DNA of 8,560 nucleotides, taken from positions 1 through 8,560 of the forward strand of contig SSGK01000010.1 of the NCBI GenBank assembly GCA_008015855.1, in the 5' to 3' direction. The translations under genes and the position numbers were made by a program. Under the pieces are notes generated by a model. The model was not told the DNA's origin. It made no database searches and saw only the letters and a program-made list of their open reading frames with translations. Positions 1 to 7,886 of this stretch are shown here, one piece after another (the first letter of the stretch is position 1; the number at the start of each line of letters is the position of its first letter). This DNA comes from Candidatus Altimarinota bacterium (lineage in GTDB: Bacteria; Patescibacteriota; Gracilibacteria; BD1-5; UBA2023).

Positions 1-1
1 C

Positions 2-1303
2 ATTGCCATTATTCTCATTATAATGTGATTGTGAATTGATTGGAAAATGACGCTTCTCAGCCTTGTCTTTCTCCCTATCAGCATAGCCTGTATTATGATT
101 ATTGGGAAATCAGCGCATAAAAATCAGCGTATGGCAAATAAATATTGGGATAAGGTATTTTGAAGAATCTCAGATAGCTTCACAAATCTTAATATCATGC
201 GAATTTTTGATAGAAATGACTATGAGGTTGCCATTCTCTCAGAGAGAATTCACCATGCCTCTATTGAACAAAATAAAGTAAGAAAACTCTGGATTCTATT
301 TAACTCTTTTGGTGGAGCATTTGTATTCGTTGCAAAAATACTCATTCTTTCATTCGGAATTATTCTCATCTATCAGGGAAGTCTCTCACTTTGAACCCTC
401 CTCTTCTTTATTGCATTTGCTGATCGTGTATATTGACCTATATTTAGTGTATTCGAGTGATATCAAAATATGATGGTAAATATTGCTCATTACGAGAAAA
501 TTGAACATGTGTTTTGATTGGAAAATGAACAAGATAACGGGGTTATTCCGCTCCAAAATTTAAAGGATTCAATAGAATTCAAAAATGTTTCTTTCACCTA
601 TCCTGGAACGAAAAGGAGGGTTCTTTCTCATCTTAATATCACCATAAATAAAGGAGAAAGAATAGCACTCGTCGGACATACTGGAAGTTGAAAATCAACG
701 ATTGTACAACTTCTTATGCGCTTTTATAAGCCATCTGACTGAATAATTACCATGAATCAAAATGATATATACGAGTATTCGCTTGATTCATATCGACAAA
801 AATTTGCTGCCGTATTTCAAGACACTACCCTATTCAATGAAACCATTCGACACAATCTCGAATACGTTCGAGATAATATAACACAAAAAGAATTAGAAGA
901 CGCATGTAAAAAGGCAAATATACTAGGTTTTATAGAATCACTTCCAGACGGATGGTCTACTGAAGTTTGAGAGCGATGATTAAAACTTTCTGGATGAGAA
1001 AAACAAAGAATCGCTATTGCAAGAGCTATTCTTGCAAATCCAGAAATTCTCATACTCGACGAAGCAACGAGTGCTCTCGATACAAAAACAGAGAAACTAA
1101 TTCAAGGAGCATTTGATAATCTCATGAAATGACGCACATCTATCATTATTGCACACAGACTGTCAACTATTATGAATGCAGACAAAATACTTCTTATCGA
1201 AAAATGAGAAGTTATTGCTCAGGGTAACCACAAAGAACTCTATCAAAAAAGTTTAGCCTATAAAGAAATGGTAGATCTTCAGCATGATGGATTCTTAGAA
1301 TAA
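2..1303 (+). CDS. ABC exporter, fused membrane and ATPase domains (3' part, UGA = Gly)
   Basis: The 433 visible residues are the C-terminal part of a type I (ABCB/MsbA-like) ABC exporter half-transporter; the N-terminus lies outside the window. Such proteins pump lipids, drugs or peptides across the inner membrane as dimers; the substrate cannot be told. Hydrophobic segments at about residues 1-37, 98-120 and 121-145 (window numbering) are the last membrane helices. The ATPase domain begins near 191: A-loop Tyr200, Walker A GHTGSGKST (225-233, catalytic Lys231), Q-loop Gln273, signature LSGGEKQ (329-335), Walker B ILILDE (Asp353, Glu354), H-loop His385. All ATPase residues are intact. Walker A Gly230 and signature Gly332 are both encoded by TGA, strong evidence for the altered code; I count 14 in-frame TGA among about 30 glycine codons. 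It ends at TAA 1301. A partner half-transporter, if any, would lie upstream. Confidence 0.95.
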
Positions 1304-1361
1304 GAATTTTTAATAACTTTTGTCAATAGAACTCTTAAAGGAAGATATTGATTTTATATCG

Positions 1362-1393
1362 AAAAATACTAGACTCCTCGGTCTAATATTTTT
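1362..1393 (+). terminator. Probable intrinsic terminator after the ABC gene, abutting the antiporter start
   Basis: The left arm AAAAATA-C-TAGAC (1362-1374) pairs with GTCTA-A-TATTTTT (1381-1393) around the six-base loop TCCTCG: 12 base pairs with one C-A mismatch, and the right arm ends in five T. The shape fits a rho-independent terminator for the ABC gene, whose stop is 59 bases upstream. It is weaker in G-C pairs than the other two terminators in this window. It ends three bases before the antiporter ATG, so it could instead be a leader or attenuator hairpin if transcription starts upstream: TTGTCA at 1320-1325 and GATATT at 1344-1349, 18 bases apart, form a poor promoter candidate. Confidence 0.55.
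1384..1389 (+). promoter_or_regulatory. Candidate -10 hexamer for a leaderless antiporter mRNA
   Basis: TAATAT (4 of 6 matches to TATAAT) lies exactly seven bases before the antiporter ATG at 1397, where transcription would begin at or next to the A of the ATG. No Shine-Dalgarno sequence precedes the ATG. No -35 match is seen, and the hexamer overlaps the hairpin arm at 1381-1393. In AT-rich DNA such a match can be chance; it is listed because the same spacing recurs at two other genes in this window. Confidence 0.25.
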
Positions 1394-1396
1394 CAT

Positions 1397-3517
1397 ATGG
1401 AATGACTTCATTTTCTTTATACAACCCTTTCATTTCTTGGGTTACTTATTATTTCAAGCACCACCTACATTATAGCGAATCGTTATAAAATACCTTATAC
1501 AGTGTTGCTAGTTGCTGTTTGAATTATTTTGAGCCAGTTTGCATCAATAATTCCATGATTTTGATTTATTGACGACTTTATACTCACACCAGAAATACTT
1601 CTTTACATCTTTCTTCCAGTACTTCTATTTGAGAGTGCTTATAATATGAGATTTCGAGACCTCATAAATAATATTGGAAGTATTTCATTACTCGCAATTA
1701 TTTCCCTTTGCATCTCAACGCTCTGTATTGGATGAGGATTATATTATATATTTGAATTCCTTGGTTTCCCTATTTCATTCACGGTTGCTCTCTTATTCTG
1801 ATCACTCATATCAGCGACTGATCCGGTATCAGTATTAGCACTCTTTAAAGAACTTTGAGCGCCTAAGAGATTAACCCTCATATTTGAATGAGAAAGCCTT
1901 TTTAATGATGGGACAGCACTTGCATTATTTCTTGTGATACTTTCATTTGTCATAGCAGATACCTGACATCCGAATGCATTCATAAGCTGAATTCATACTC
2001 TATTTCAAGGTACGTATTTTGATATTCGTATTATTACCGGAATATTTTCATTCTTAAGCATGGTTCTCATGGGAATATGTTTTGGTGCAATGATTGGAAT
2101 TCTTTTTTCGAAGACTATAACCCTATTTGGTAAAAATAAAATACTTGAGCTCACACTAACCATTGTACTTGCACATATAACTTTTATTCTTGCAGACCTC
2201 CTTAATCATTTTATTCTGCCAGTATCAGGCGTGATTGCAACAACCATTGCAGCATTGGTAGTAGGAAACTATGGAAGATATAAACTTTCACATGAGACAC
2301 GCATTACCATGAATGAATATTGGGAATTTTTCGCTCACATTGCTAATTCTATTGTCTTTCTATTAGTGGGGGTAATGATTGTTTCTCTTCATATATCATG
2401 GTGAACTATGATTCTTCCGATTGGGATAACAATAATTATTGTAATGGTTGCAAGGGCTATCTCTGTATATGGGGTACTTATTCCTTGGAACAAAACAAAC
2501 ATAGAATGAATCATACCCGTTAGTTGGATGCATTTGCTCTCTTGGTGAAGTTTACGATGAGCACTTGCTATTGTAATGGCATTACTCATTCCTCCGGATG
2601 TCTCTATGGATTGGCAATGAACCACGATATCAGTTCAGTCGTTCATTCTTGCTTTAACTGTTGGAAGTATCATGTTTACAACTTTTATTAAAGCAACTAC
2701 CATTATACCATTGATTAAGAAATTACATATTGATAAGCTCTCACTGATTGACAGTATAACATACATAGAATCTAAAATTCTTTTTCTACTTGGAATTGTT
2801 GACCGTATAGAGTTAATTTGAAAGAAATGATACTTCCATCCGGATCAAAAAGAAAATCTGGAAATTCACTATAAAAAAGCCATTATCCATGCAAATGAAG
2901 AGATTGAAAGAATTAAGTGAAAACAAAAAAATATTGATGATATCATGCATCGAGTAGTAAGCCTCTATGCTCTCCATATAGAAAGAGCAAGTCTGATTGA
3001 ATTATTCTCACATGGCGAACTCAATGAGGAATTACTCCGATATCAACTAGAAAAAATAGAATGACAAATTGATAGAATAGAAAATGGTAAATCTCAATTA
3101 AAAGATGAAGTTGAAAAGATGACTATTTATCCAAAAACAACAATTTTATTACAAAAATTAACATCATTATTTGAAAAAACAAAATATAAGAAATACGAGA
3201 AAGATTATATAAAATATCGCACAAGAGTTATTATTCTTGAAAAGGTAATGCGTCATTTGGAGGTATTTCATGAAATACCTGCGATATCAAATCATCCAGC
3301 GCTTAAAAATATAATACAACTTTATAATAACCTACTCACGACAGCAAAGGAATGACGTGATTCCATCAGAAAGAAACATGACTCTATCTGAATACTTGAA
3401 TCAAGTATTATCCATAAAACAATACTTGAGCAGGAATCTCAAGAAATCTCAGAAATGATTGAAAATGAGATTATCTCAAAGAAAATTTGAAGCAAACTCC
3501 TTTCGGAATTCTCATAA
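1397..3517 (+). CDS. CPA1-family Na+/H+ antiporter with long cytoplasmic tail
   Basis: This 706-residue inner-membrane antiporter of the NhaP/NHE (CPA1) family exchanges cytoplasmic Na+ (or K+) for H+ and so controls pH and salt. About 12 hydrophobic helices fill residues 1 to roughly 437. Family motifs are intact: TDPVSVLALF with the ion-site Asp142-Pro143, FEGESLFNDGTALALF with Asn170-Asp171, and SWGSLRGALA with Arg387. Both glycines of the last motif are TGA. The remaining 270 residues are charged, Lys/Glu-rich and probably helical or coiled coil, longer than in a minimal NhaP; they may sense ions or regulate, but no named domain is recognised. ATG 1397 is the only possible start, since TAG at 1370 closes the frame upstream. 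No Shine-Dalgarno sequence is present. By hand count 22 of 44 glycines are TGA. The gene converges on miaB. Exact ion specificity cannot be read from sequence. Confidence 0.93.
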
Positions 3518-3554
3518 AATAAAAACATCACCATTGGTGATGTTTTTATTTTAT
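3514..3554. terminator. Bidirectional intrinsic terminator between antiporter and miaB
   Basis: A perfect 19-bp inverted repeat: ATAAAATAAAAACATCACC (3514-3532) pairs with its complement at 3536-3554 around a three-base loop ATT. A-rich and T-rich flanks lie within the arms, so either strand gives a G-C-containing hairpin ending in U-rich RNA. It sits between two convergent genes and can stop both: the antiporter stop codon TAA (3515-3517) is inside the left arm, and the miaB stop (3573-3575) is 18 bases away on the other side. Confidence 0.92.
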
Positions 3555-3572
3555 TATTTCTCACTGCAGATT

Positions 3573-4994
3573 CTACCCTTCGAGTGATTGGATTTTTACA
3601 AGTACAATTTGTCCAATTTTTACATCAGAGGCACTTGGAAGAAATACTTCCTTAAAATTTCTGGTTCGACCAACCCATCCATCATTTCTCCCCTTTCAGG
3701 AAATAAGAACTTCTTCTTCTCTTCCAATCATCATCTGGGAGCGTTTGAGTACCGATTCTTCGAGTAAATCATTTAAGATATTCCACCTTCTTGCCTTTTC
3801 TTGAGGAGAAATATCATCTTCATACTTATCATGTGCGAATGTTCCAGAACGTGGTGAATATCGAGCAATATATGCAAAATCAAATTCACATTCTTTCATT
3901 GCACGAACCGTTTCTTGAAACTCTTCCTCCGTTTCATTCGGAAATCATACAATAATATCGGTAGAAATAGAGAAGAGCGGGTTTTTTGATCGAAGGTACT
4001 CAACTTGAGCCTTAAAATCTTCATAGGTATGTTTTCGATTCATTCTCTTTAACATACTATTACTCCCTGATTGAAGTGCGAAATGGAGGTAAGGACACAT
4101 TTTGTCTAACTCAAAGTGAGCATCTAAGATATCTTTTGTCATATCATGAGGATTGGAGCTCGTAAATCGAATTCTATCAAGTTCCTTTATCTGATTTATA
4201 TCATTGAGTAATTCGCGAAATGGGGTAGTAACCTCTTTATTGATCCAGGTAAGCTCATTCATATCCCATAACTTCTTTTTTGTTTCCTTTCCATAGCTAT
4301 TCACATTTTGTCACAAAAGCGTCACCTCCTTGGTACCTGTTTGAACAACTTCTCAAATTTCATTTACAATATCTTCTGCTGGACGACTCAATTCCCTTCC
4401 GCGCGTATACGGAACGATACAATAGGTACAGTAATTATCACATCCTGTTTGAATAATAATATTGGCACTCGCTGGATTTTCCTGTAATTGTTTCACAGCA
4501 AGGTATTCATTAAATTTGGCATCATTTCAGATATCTTTCCCAAGAATAAAAGAGAGAATTTTTGTAAGGAAAGCCACCTCTTCAATACGGAAAGTAAAAT
4601 CGATATCATTTGAACGCAAGAAAAGATTATCATCATAATTCGCAAGTAATTCTTCCGAATTGAGAAGAGAGATTTTTAATGCCTGATTACGTTCATAATT
4701 CTCAAGATCGATGTAACGCCTTGCGACTCCTGTTTTTCGAACCATACAACCCGTAATTCAAAACAATGGAGTCTTACCAGTTGCATTTTTTTTATGAAAT
4801 TGCTGAACTTCATGAATAAATCCAAAAACGCGATCTTCTCACTTCTGACGTACACTACATGTATTGAGCACGATTACATCGGCTTTCACAGGATCAAGAA
4901 CCTTTTTAGATCATGCTCACAAGAGAATCATATGTATCTTTTCACTGTCAGCATAATTCATCTGACATCCAAATGTTTTCACAAAGTAATTCAT
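3573..4994 (-). CDS. miaB: tRNA-2-methylthio-N6-dimethylallyladenosine synthase MiaB
   Basis: This 473-residue radical-SAM methylthiotransferase adds a methylthio group to i6A37 of tRNAs that read UNN codons, giving ms2i6A. The N-terminal MTTase (UPF0004) domain has its three cluster-binding cysteines Cys10 (KTFGCQMN), Cys46 (NTCSV) and Cys83 (TGCM). The radical-SAM domain has Cys185-X3-Cys189-X2-Cys192 (GCDNYCTYC) followed by IVPYTRGRE, then LLGQNVNSYG, RFTSSNPHD, LQSGSN and DIIVGFPNETEEEF. A C-terminal TRAM domain covers about 425-473 (GRTRNFKEV, KIGQIVLVKI). KTFGCQMN and the RFTSSNPHD segment favour MiaB over RimO or MtaB. Length is normal for the family. ATG 4994 is the only start after an upstream in-frame TAA at 5034-5036; the gene ends with TAG. 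By hand count 9 of 27 glycines are TGA. It is divergent from ftsA and convergent with the antiporter. Confidence 0.96.
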
Positions 4995-5001
4995 ATTGTA
5001 A

Positions 5002-5007
5002 AATATA
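5002..5007 (-). promoter_or_regulatory. Candidate -10 hexamer for a leaderless miaB mRNA
   Basis: On the minus strand TATATT (5 of 6 matches to TATAAT) lies seven bases before the miaB ATG, placing the predicted transcription start at or next to the A of the start codon. No Shine-Dalgarno sequence lies before the ATG and no good -35 element was found at the usual distance. Confidence 0.35.
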
Positions 5008-5127
5008 AAGAAACGAATCGATTTAAAAAGTTTTTAACATCCAATGTGGGGCAAGTGTATCGAAAAAACCATGTTTGTAAAATAATGATATGTTCAAATA
5101 CTGTATACACCTCTCAGGACTTTGTCT

Positions 5128-5155
5128 TTGAAAAAAAATAGGAGGGTTATATAAT
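5128..5155 (+). promoter_or_regulatory. Sigma70-type promoter for ftsA-ftsZ
   Basis: TTGAAA (5128-5133, five of six matches to TTGACA) and TATAAT (5150-5155, perfect) are 16 bases apart, the best promoter match noticed in the window. Transcription would start near 5162, leaving a leader of about 100 bases before the ftsA ATG at 5261. The spacer contains AGGAGG (5140-5145), which resembles a perfect Shine-Dalgarno sequence for the ATG at 5154. If the promoter is used as predicted, neither that ribosome site nor that ATG would be in the transcript. Confidence 0.6.
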
Positions 5156-5291
5156 GTGGGTACACAAATTCCAAACAAAAACAAAGTTTCGCAACACAAA
5201 GGTGTTGCCGCGTATACAATTTTTACTCATAGTTTATTTACTTAATTTTCGACACAATATATGGTACCCGGAGAAACTTTTGTTGCAATAG
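5154..5291 (+). other. Possible 45-codon leader ORF overlapping the start of ftsA
   Basis: An ATG eight bases after a textbook AGGAGG (5140-5145) opens a 45-residue frame (starts MWVHKFQTKT, a short hydrophobic IQFLLIVYLL near 21-30) ending at TAG 5289-5291, 31 bases inside ftsA in another frame. The layout would suit translational coupling to ftsA, which has no Shine-Dalgarno sequence of its own. Against this, its ATG coincides with the end of a perfect -10 box, so a transcript from that promoter would begin after it. No glycine or TGA codon is present to test the code, and the product resembles nothing recognised. Likely chance, unless a promoter lies further upstream. Confidence 0.2.
5191..5208 (+). 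promoter_or_regulatory. Perfect 7-bp hairpin in the ftsA leader
   Basis: GCAACAC (5191-5197) and GTGTTGC (5202-5208) form a perfect inverted repeat with a four-base AAAG loop, G-C richer than its surroundings. It lies about 30 bases after the predicted ftsA transcription start and 52 bases before the ATG. There is no T run directly after it on the plus strand, so it is not a typical terminator; it could be an RNA leader hairpin or a binding site for a dimeric regulator. Confidence 0.4.
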
Positions 5292-6490
5292 ATGTTGGGA
5301 GTTCAAAGATAAAGACAATCATAGGAACATTCGGAGAAGATAAAAAGCTTCGTGTCATGGGTGTTGGTGTTTCTGAATCTCGAGGGATTCGAAAGTGAAA
5401 CATTCTTGATATGGAAGAGTTTAAAAACAATCTTGATTCTGCTCTCGGTGATGCAGAAAAGATGGTAGGAGAGCAAGTATCACATATTTATATCTGACTC
5501 TCTGGATCTCACATTGATATCATCCGAAACACAGGAATTGTTGCTATTCCATGAATTGAGGTAACAGAAGATGATGTAAATCGAGCACTCGATATGTCTC
5601 AAAATGGTATTGATATGCTCAATAGAACAGTTCTCAAGGTTATCCCTGAAAGCTTTTCTCTTGATCTTGAATCAGGAATCAAGAATCCAATTGGAATGAA
5701 CGGAAAGAAGTTAGAAGTAAGAAGTCATATATTCTCCATTGGAAGCAATACACTCAATAACATCAAGAAATGAATTCATGATGTATGAGTGGAAATCCTT
5801 GATATATTCCCAAATGTTCTTGGAACTGGAGAGGCAACCCTTTCTCGAAGACAAAAAGAGCTTGGTGTTGTTTGTCTTGATATAGGGGCAAGTGTGACAA
5901 ATGTTTCAGTATATGAAGAAGGTGCTCTTATTTATGCCGGAATTATACCAATTGGGGGGGAACACGTAACAAGCGATCTCGCTCTTGGCCTTCGAATTTC
6001 AATCGATACTGCTGAAAAACTCAAGCTTGAATATGGAGATATTGGATTTGCGAAGAGCGATGAAGATGAGGAAATTGACCTCTCAAAATTTTCTAATATT
6101 GATACAATCAACGTATCTCGAAAATTTATGGCAGAAATTATCAAAGCTCGATACCAAGAAATATTCCATTATGTAAATCTTGAACTCAAGAAAGTAGGAC
6201 GAGATGGTATGCTTCCAGAATGAGCAGTACTTACGGGTGGTTGATCAAAAAGCCGAGGAATTCTTGAACTAGCACGTGAATCACTCAGACTCCCTGCAAG
6301 CATCTGAGTTCCAGAAGATGTAGATAACATGGGAGGAACTACTATCAGTGATCCTATTTATTCTGCAGCCATGGGTACTCTCCTTCTTTCTCAGAAGTAT
6401 AGCACCCATAAAAGACCATTTCGAATTAATTTTACACCAGGTGCATGGATTGAATCACTCAAATGATTTATTAAAAAAATCCTTCCGTAA
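5261..6490 (+). CDS. ftsA: Cell division protein FtsA
   Basis: FtsA (409 residues) is the actin-like ATPase that polymerises at the inner face of the membrane, binds the C-terminal tail of FtsZ and anchors the Z-ring. Visible motifs: phosphate-1 AIDVGSSK (residues 9-16), phosphate-2 CLDIGAS (Asp207), the PIGGEHVTSDLA segment, and adenosine motif LTGGGS (Gly326-328, the third glycine encoded by TGA). The 1C subdomain typical of FtsA lies about 85-165. The tail WIESLKGFIKKILP (396-409) is an amphipathic membrane-targeting helix. Length fits the family. ATG 5261 is the only start: TAA at 5243 closes the frame upstream. It lacks a Shine-Dalgarno sequence. By hand count 9 of 45 glycines are TGA. 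A run of seven G at 5954-5960 keeps frame. ftsZ follows after 48 bases with no terminator between, so they are probably cotranscribed. Confidence 0.97.
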
Positions 6491-6538
6491 TCACTCTTTT
6501 TTTCTACTTCATTATATCATTTCTTAATTAATCATTGT

Positions 6539-7828
6539 ATGTCAAACTTTCACGCTGAAGACAGACTTAAATCACTTCTCAGAAATAACAATAATCCAGC
6601 TCAATCAACTGAAGCAAGCAGTGTTCGTGAGGTAAATCTCACAAACCATATATCTCCTGTTGCTAACATTAAAGTTGTTGGTGTTGGTGGAGGTGGTGGA
6701 AATGCTGTTAATCGTATGATTGAAGCATGAGTTGAATGAATTGAGTTCATTACAGTAAATACTGATGCTCAAGCACTCTTCTCTTCTGAAGCTCCAACTC
6801 GTATAAATATTGGAAGATCCACAACACGTGGTCTTGGTGCTGGTTGAAATCCTGAAGTTGGAAAGAAAGCAGCCGAAGAATCAAGCGAAGAAATCAAACA
6901 AGCTCTTGCTGGAGCTGATATGGTATTTATCACAACTGGTCTTGGTGGTGGTACTGGTACTGGTGCTGCACCGGTTATTGCAGAAATCGCAAAGTCTCTT
7001 GGTGCCCTTGTAGTATGAGTAGTTACAAAACCATTCACGTTCGAATGACAACGTCGTGCAATGCAAGCAATGGAATGATATGATCGTTTAAAGGAAAAAG
7101 TAGATACACTCATCACTATTCCAAATGATAAAATTCTTTCAATCATTGATAAGAAGACTCCTCTTCTTGAAGCATTTAAGGTAGCTGATGAAATACTCAA
7201 ACAAGGTATTCAATGAGTTTCAGACCTCATTACCATACCGGGAGTAATCAATCTTGACTTTGCAGATCTTCAATCAATTATGCAAAATGCAGGAAGCGCT
7301 CTTATTGGTATTGGGTATGGTAGTGGTGAAAATCGTGCTGTTGAAGCGGCTCGTTCAGCTATTGACTCCCCTCTTCTTGAGCTCTCTATCGCTGGTGCAA
7401 AATGACTCATATTTAACATCACTGGTGGAATGGATTTATCCATGTTTGAAGTGGAAGAAGCAGCTCGAATCATCACAGAAGCATGTGATAGTGATGCAAA
7501 TATCAAGTTTGGTACAAGTCTCAATGAAAATTTTACAGGTGAGATAAGAATCACTGTTATTGCCACTGGTTTTAATGAAGAAACAAATCGAAAGATTGGT
7601 GAGATAGCACGTGGTGGTTTTGGTCAGTCAAATCTCTTTAATAGAGCAAGCACTCCTACTCCTCAGAAAAATTCTTTTGAGCCAAAGCCTGCTATGAATC
7701 ATTCTCATGTAAATCAAGCACCTCATTCTACAAGTCCATACGGAGGAAATCAACAAAATCATACAACAAACACAGAGCCCCAAAGCGAGCTCGATGTTCC
7801 AGCATTTCTTCGTAATAGAATCAAATAA
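6539..7828 (+). CDS. ftsZ: Cell division protein FtsZ
   Basis: FtsZ (429 residues) is the tubulin-like GTPase that forms the Z-ring. The GTP-binding domain starts with IKVVGVGGGGGNAVNRM (from residue 44), contains the tubulin signature GGGTGTG (136-142) and the T7 catalytic loop NLDFAD (238-243, Asp240 and Asp243). The globular part ends near 345; a linker of about 70 residues rich in Asn, Gln, Ser, Pro and His leads to the conserved tail DVPAFLRNRIK (419-429) that binds FtsA. The N-terminal extension before IKVVG is about 30 residues longer than in E. coli and polar. No other ATG lies before the GTPase core, supporting this start; no Shine-Dalgarno sequence is seen. By hand count only 8 of 46 glycines are TGA (for example both in EAGVEGIEF). 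All catalytic residues are present. It ends with TAA just before a strong terminator. Confidence 0.98.
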
Positions 7829-7829
7829 T

Positions 7830-7864
7830 ATAAAAAACACCAGAATCAATCTGGTGTTTTTTAT
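7830..7864 (+). terminator. Intrinsic terminator after ftsZ
   Basis: A perfect 15-bp stem (left arm 7830-7844 with ACACCAGA, right arm 7850-7864 with TCTGGTGT) with loop ATCAA is followed within the stem by TTTTTT (7857-7862). It begins two bases after the ftsZ stop codon and closes the ftsA-ftsZ operon. A-rich bases on the left arm would also give U-rich RNA on the other strand. Confidence 0.93.
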
Positions 7865-7873
7865 TACTTTCCA

Positions 7874-7879
7874 TATAGT
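7874..7879 (+). promoter_or_regulatory. Candidate -10 hexamer for a leaderless exonuclease mRNA
   Basis: TATAGT (5 of 6 matches to TATAAT) is seven bases before the exonuclease ATG at 7887, in the 22 bases between the ftsZ terminator and the ATG. Transcription would start at or next to the A of the ATG. There is no Shine-Dalgarno sequence and no recognisable -35; a -35 would overlap the ftsZ terminator hairpin. The terminator just upstream argues that this gene has its own promoter. Confidence 0.4.
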
Positions 7880-7886
7880 AGCATAC

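Noticed and set aside
4794..5141. A 115-codon plus-strand open frame (standard code)
   Set aside because: Most of it lies antisense to the conserved N-terminal domain of miaB, and it resembles no known protein.
5103..5217. Two GTATAC palindromes (5103-5108 and 5212-5217) on either side of the ftsA promoter
   Set aside because: Six-base palindromes are common in AT-rich DNA and their flanks do not match each other.
5954..5960. Run of seven G in ftsA, a possible frameshift or sequencing error
   Set aside because: The FtsA family sequence PIGGEHVTSDLA continues in frame across it.
6473..6503. A7 and T7 runs around the ftsA stop, a possible ftsA terminator
   Set aside because: The intervening 17 bases form no G-C stem; an A/T-only stem with a large loop is unlikely to terminate, so ftsA-ftsZ readthrough is assumed.
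6769..7200. A 143-codon minus-strand open frame inside ftsZ, and other antisense frames in ftsA/ftsZ
   Set aside because: They mirror the codon pattern of strongly conserved FtsZ/FtsA sequence; composition is Ser/Arg-rich and low complexity as expected for shadows.
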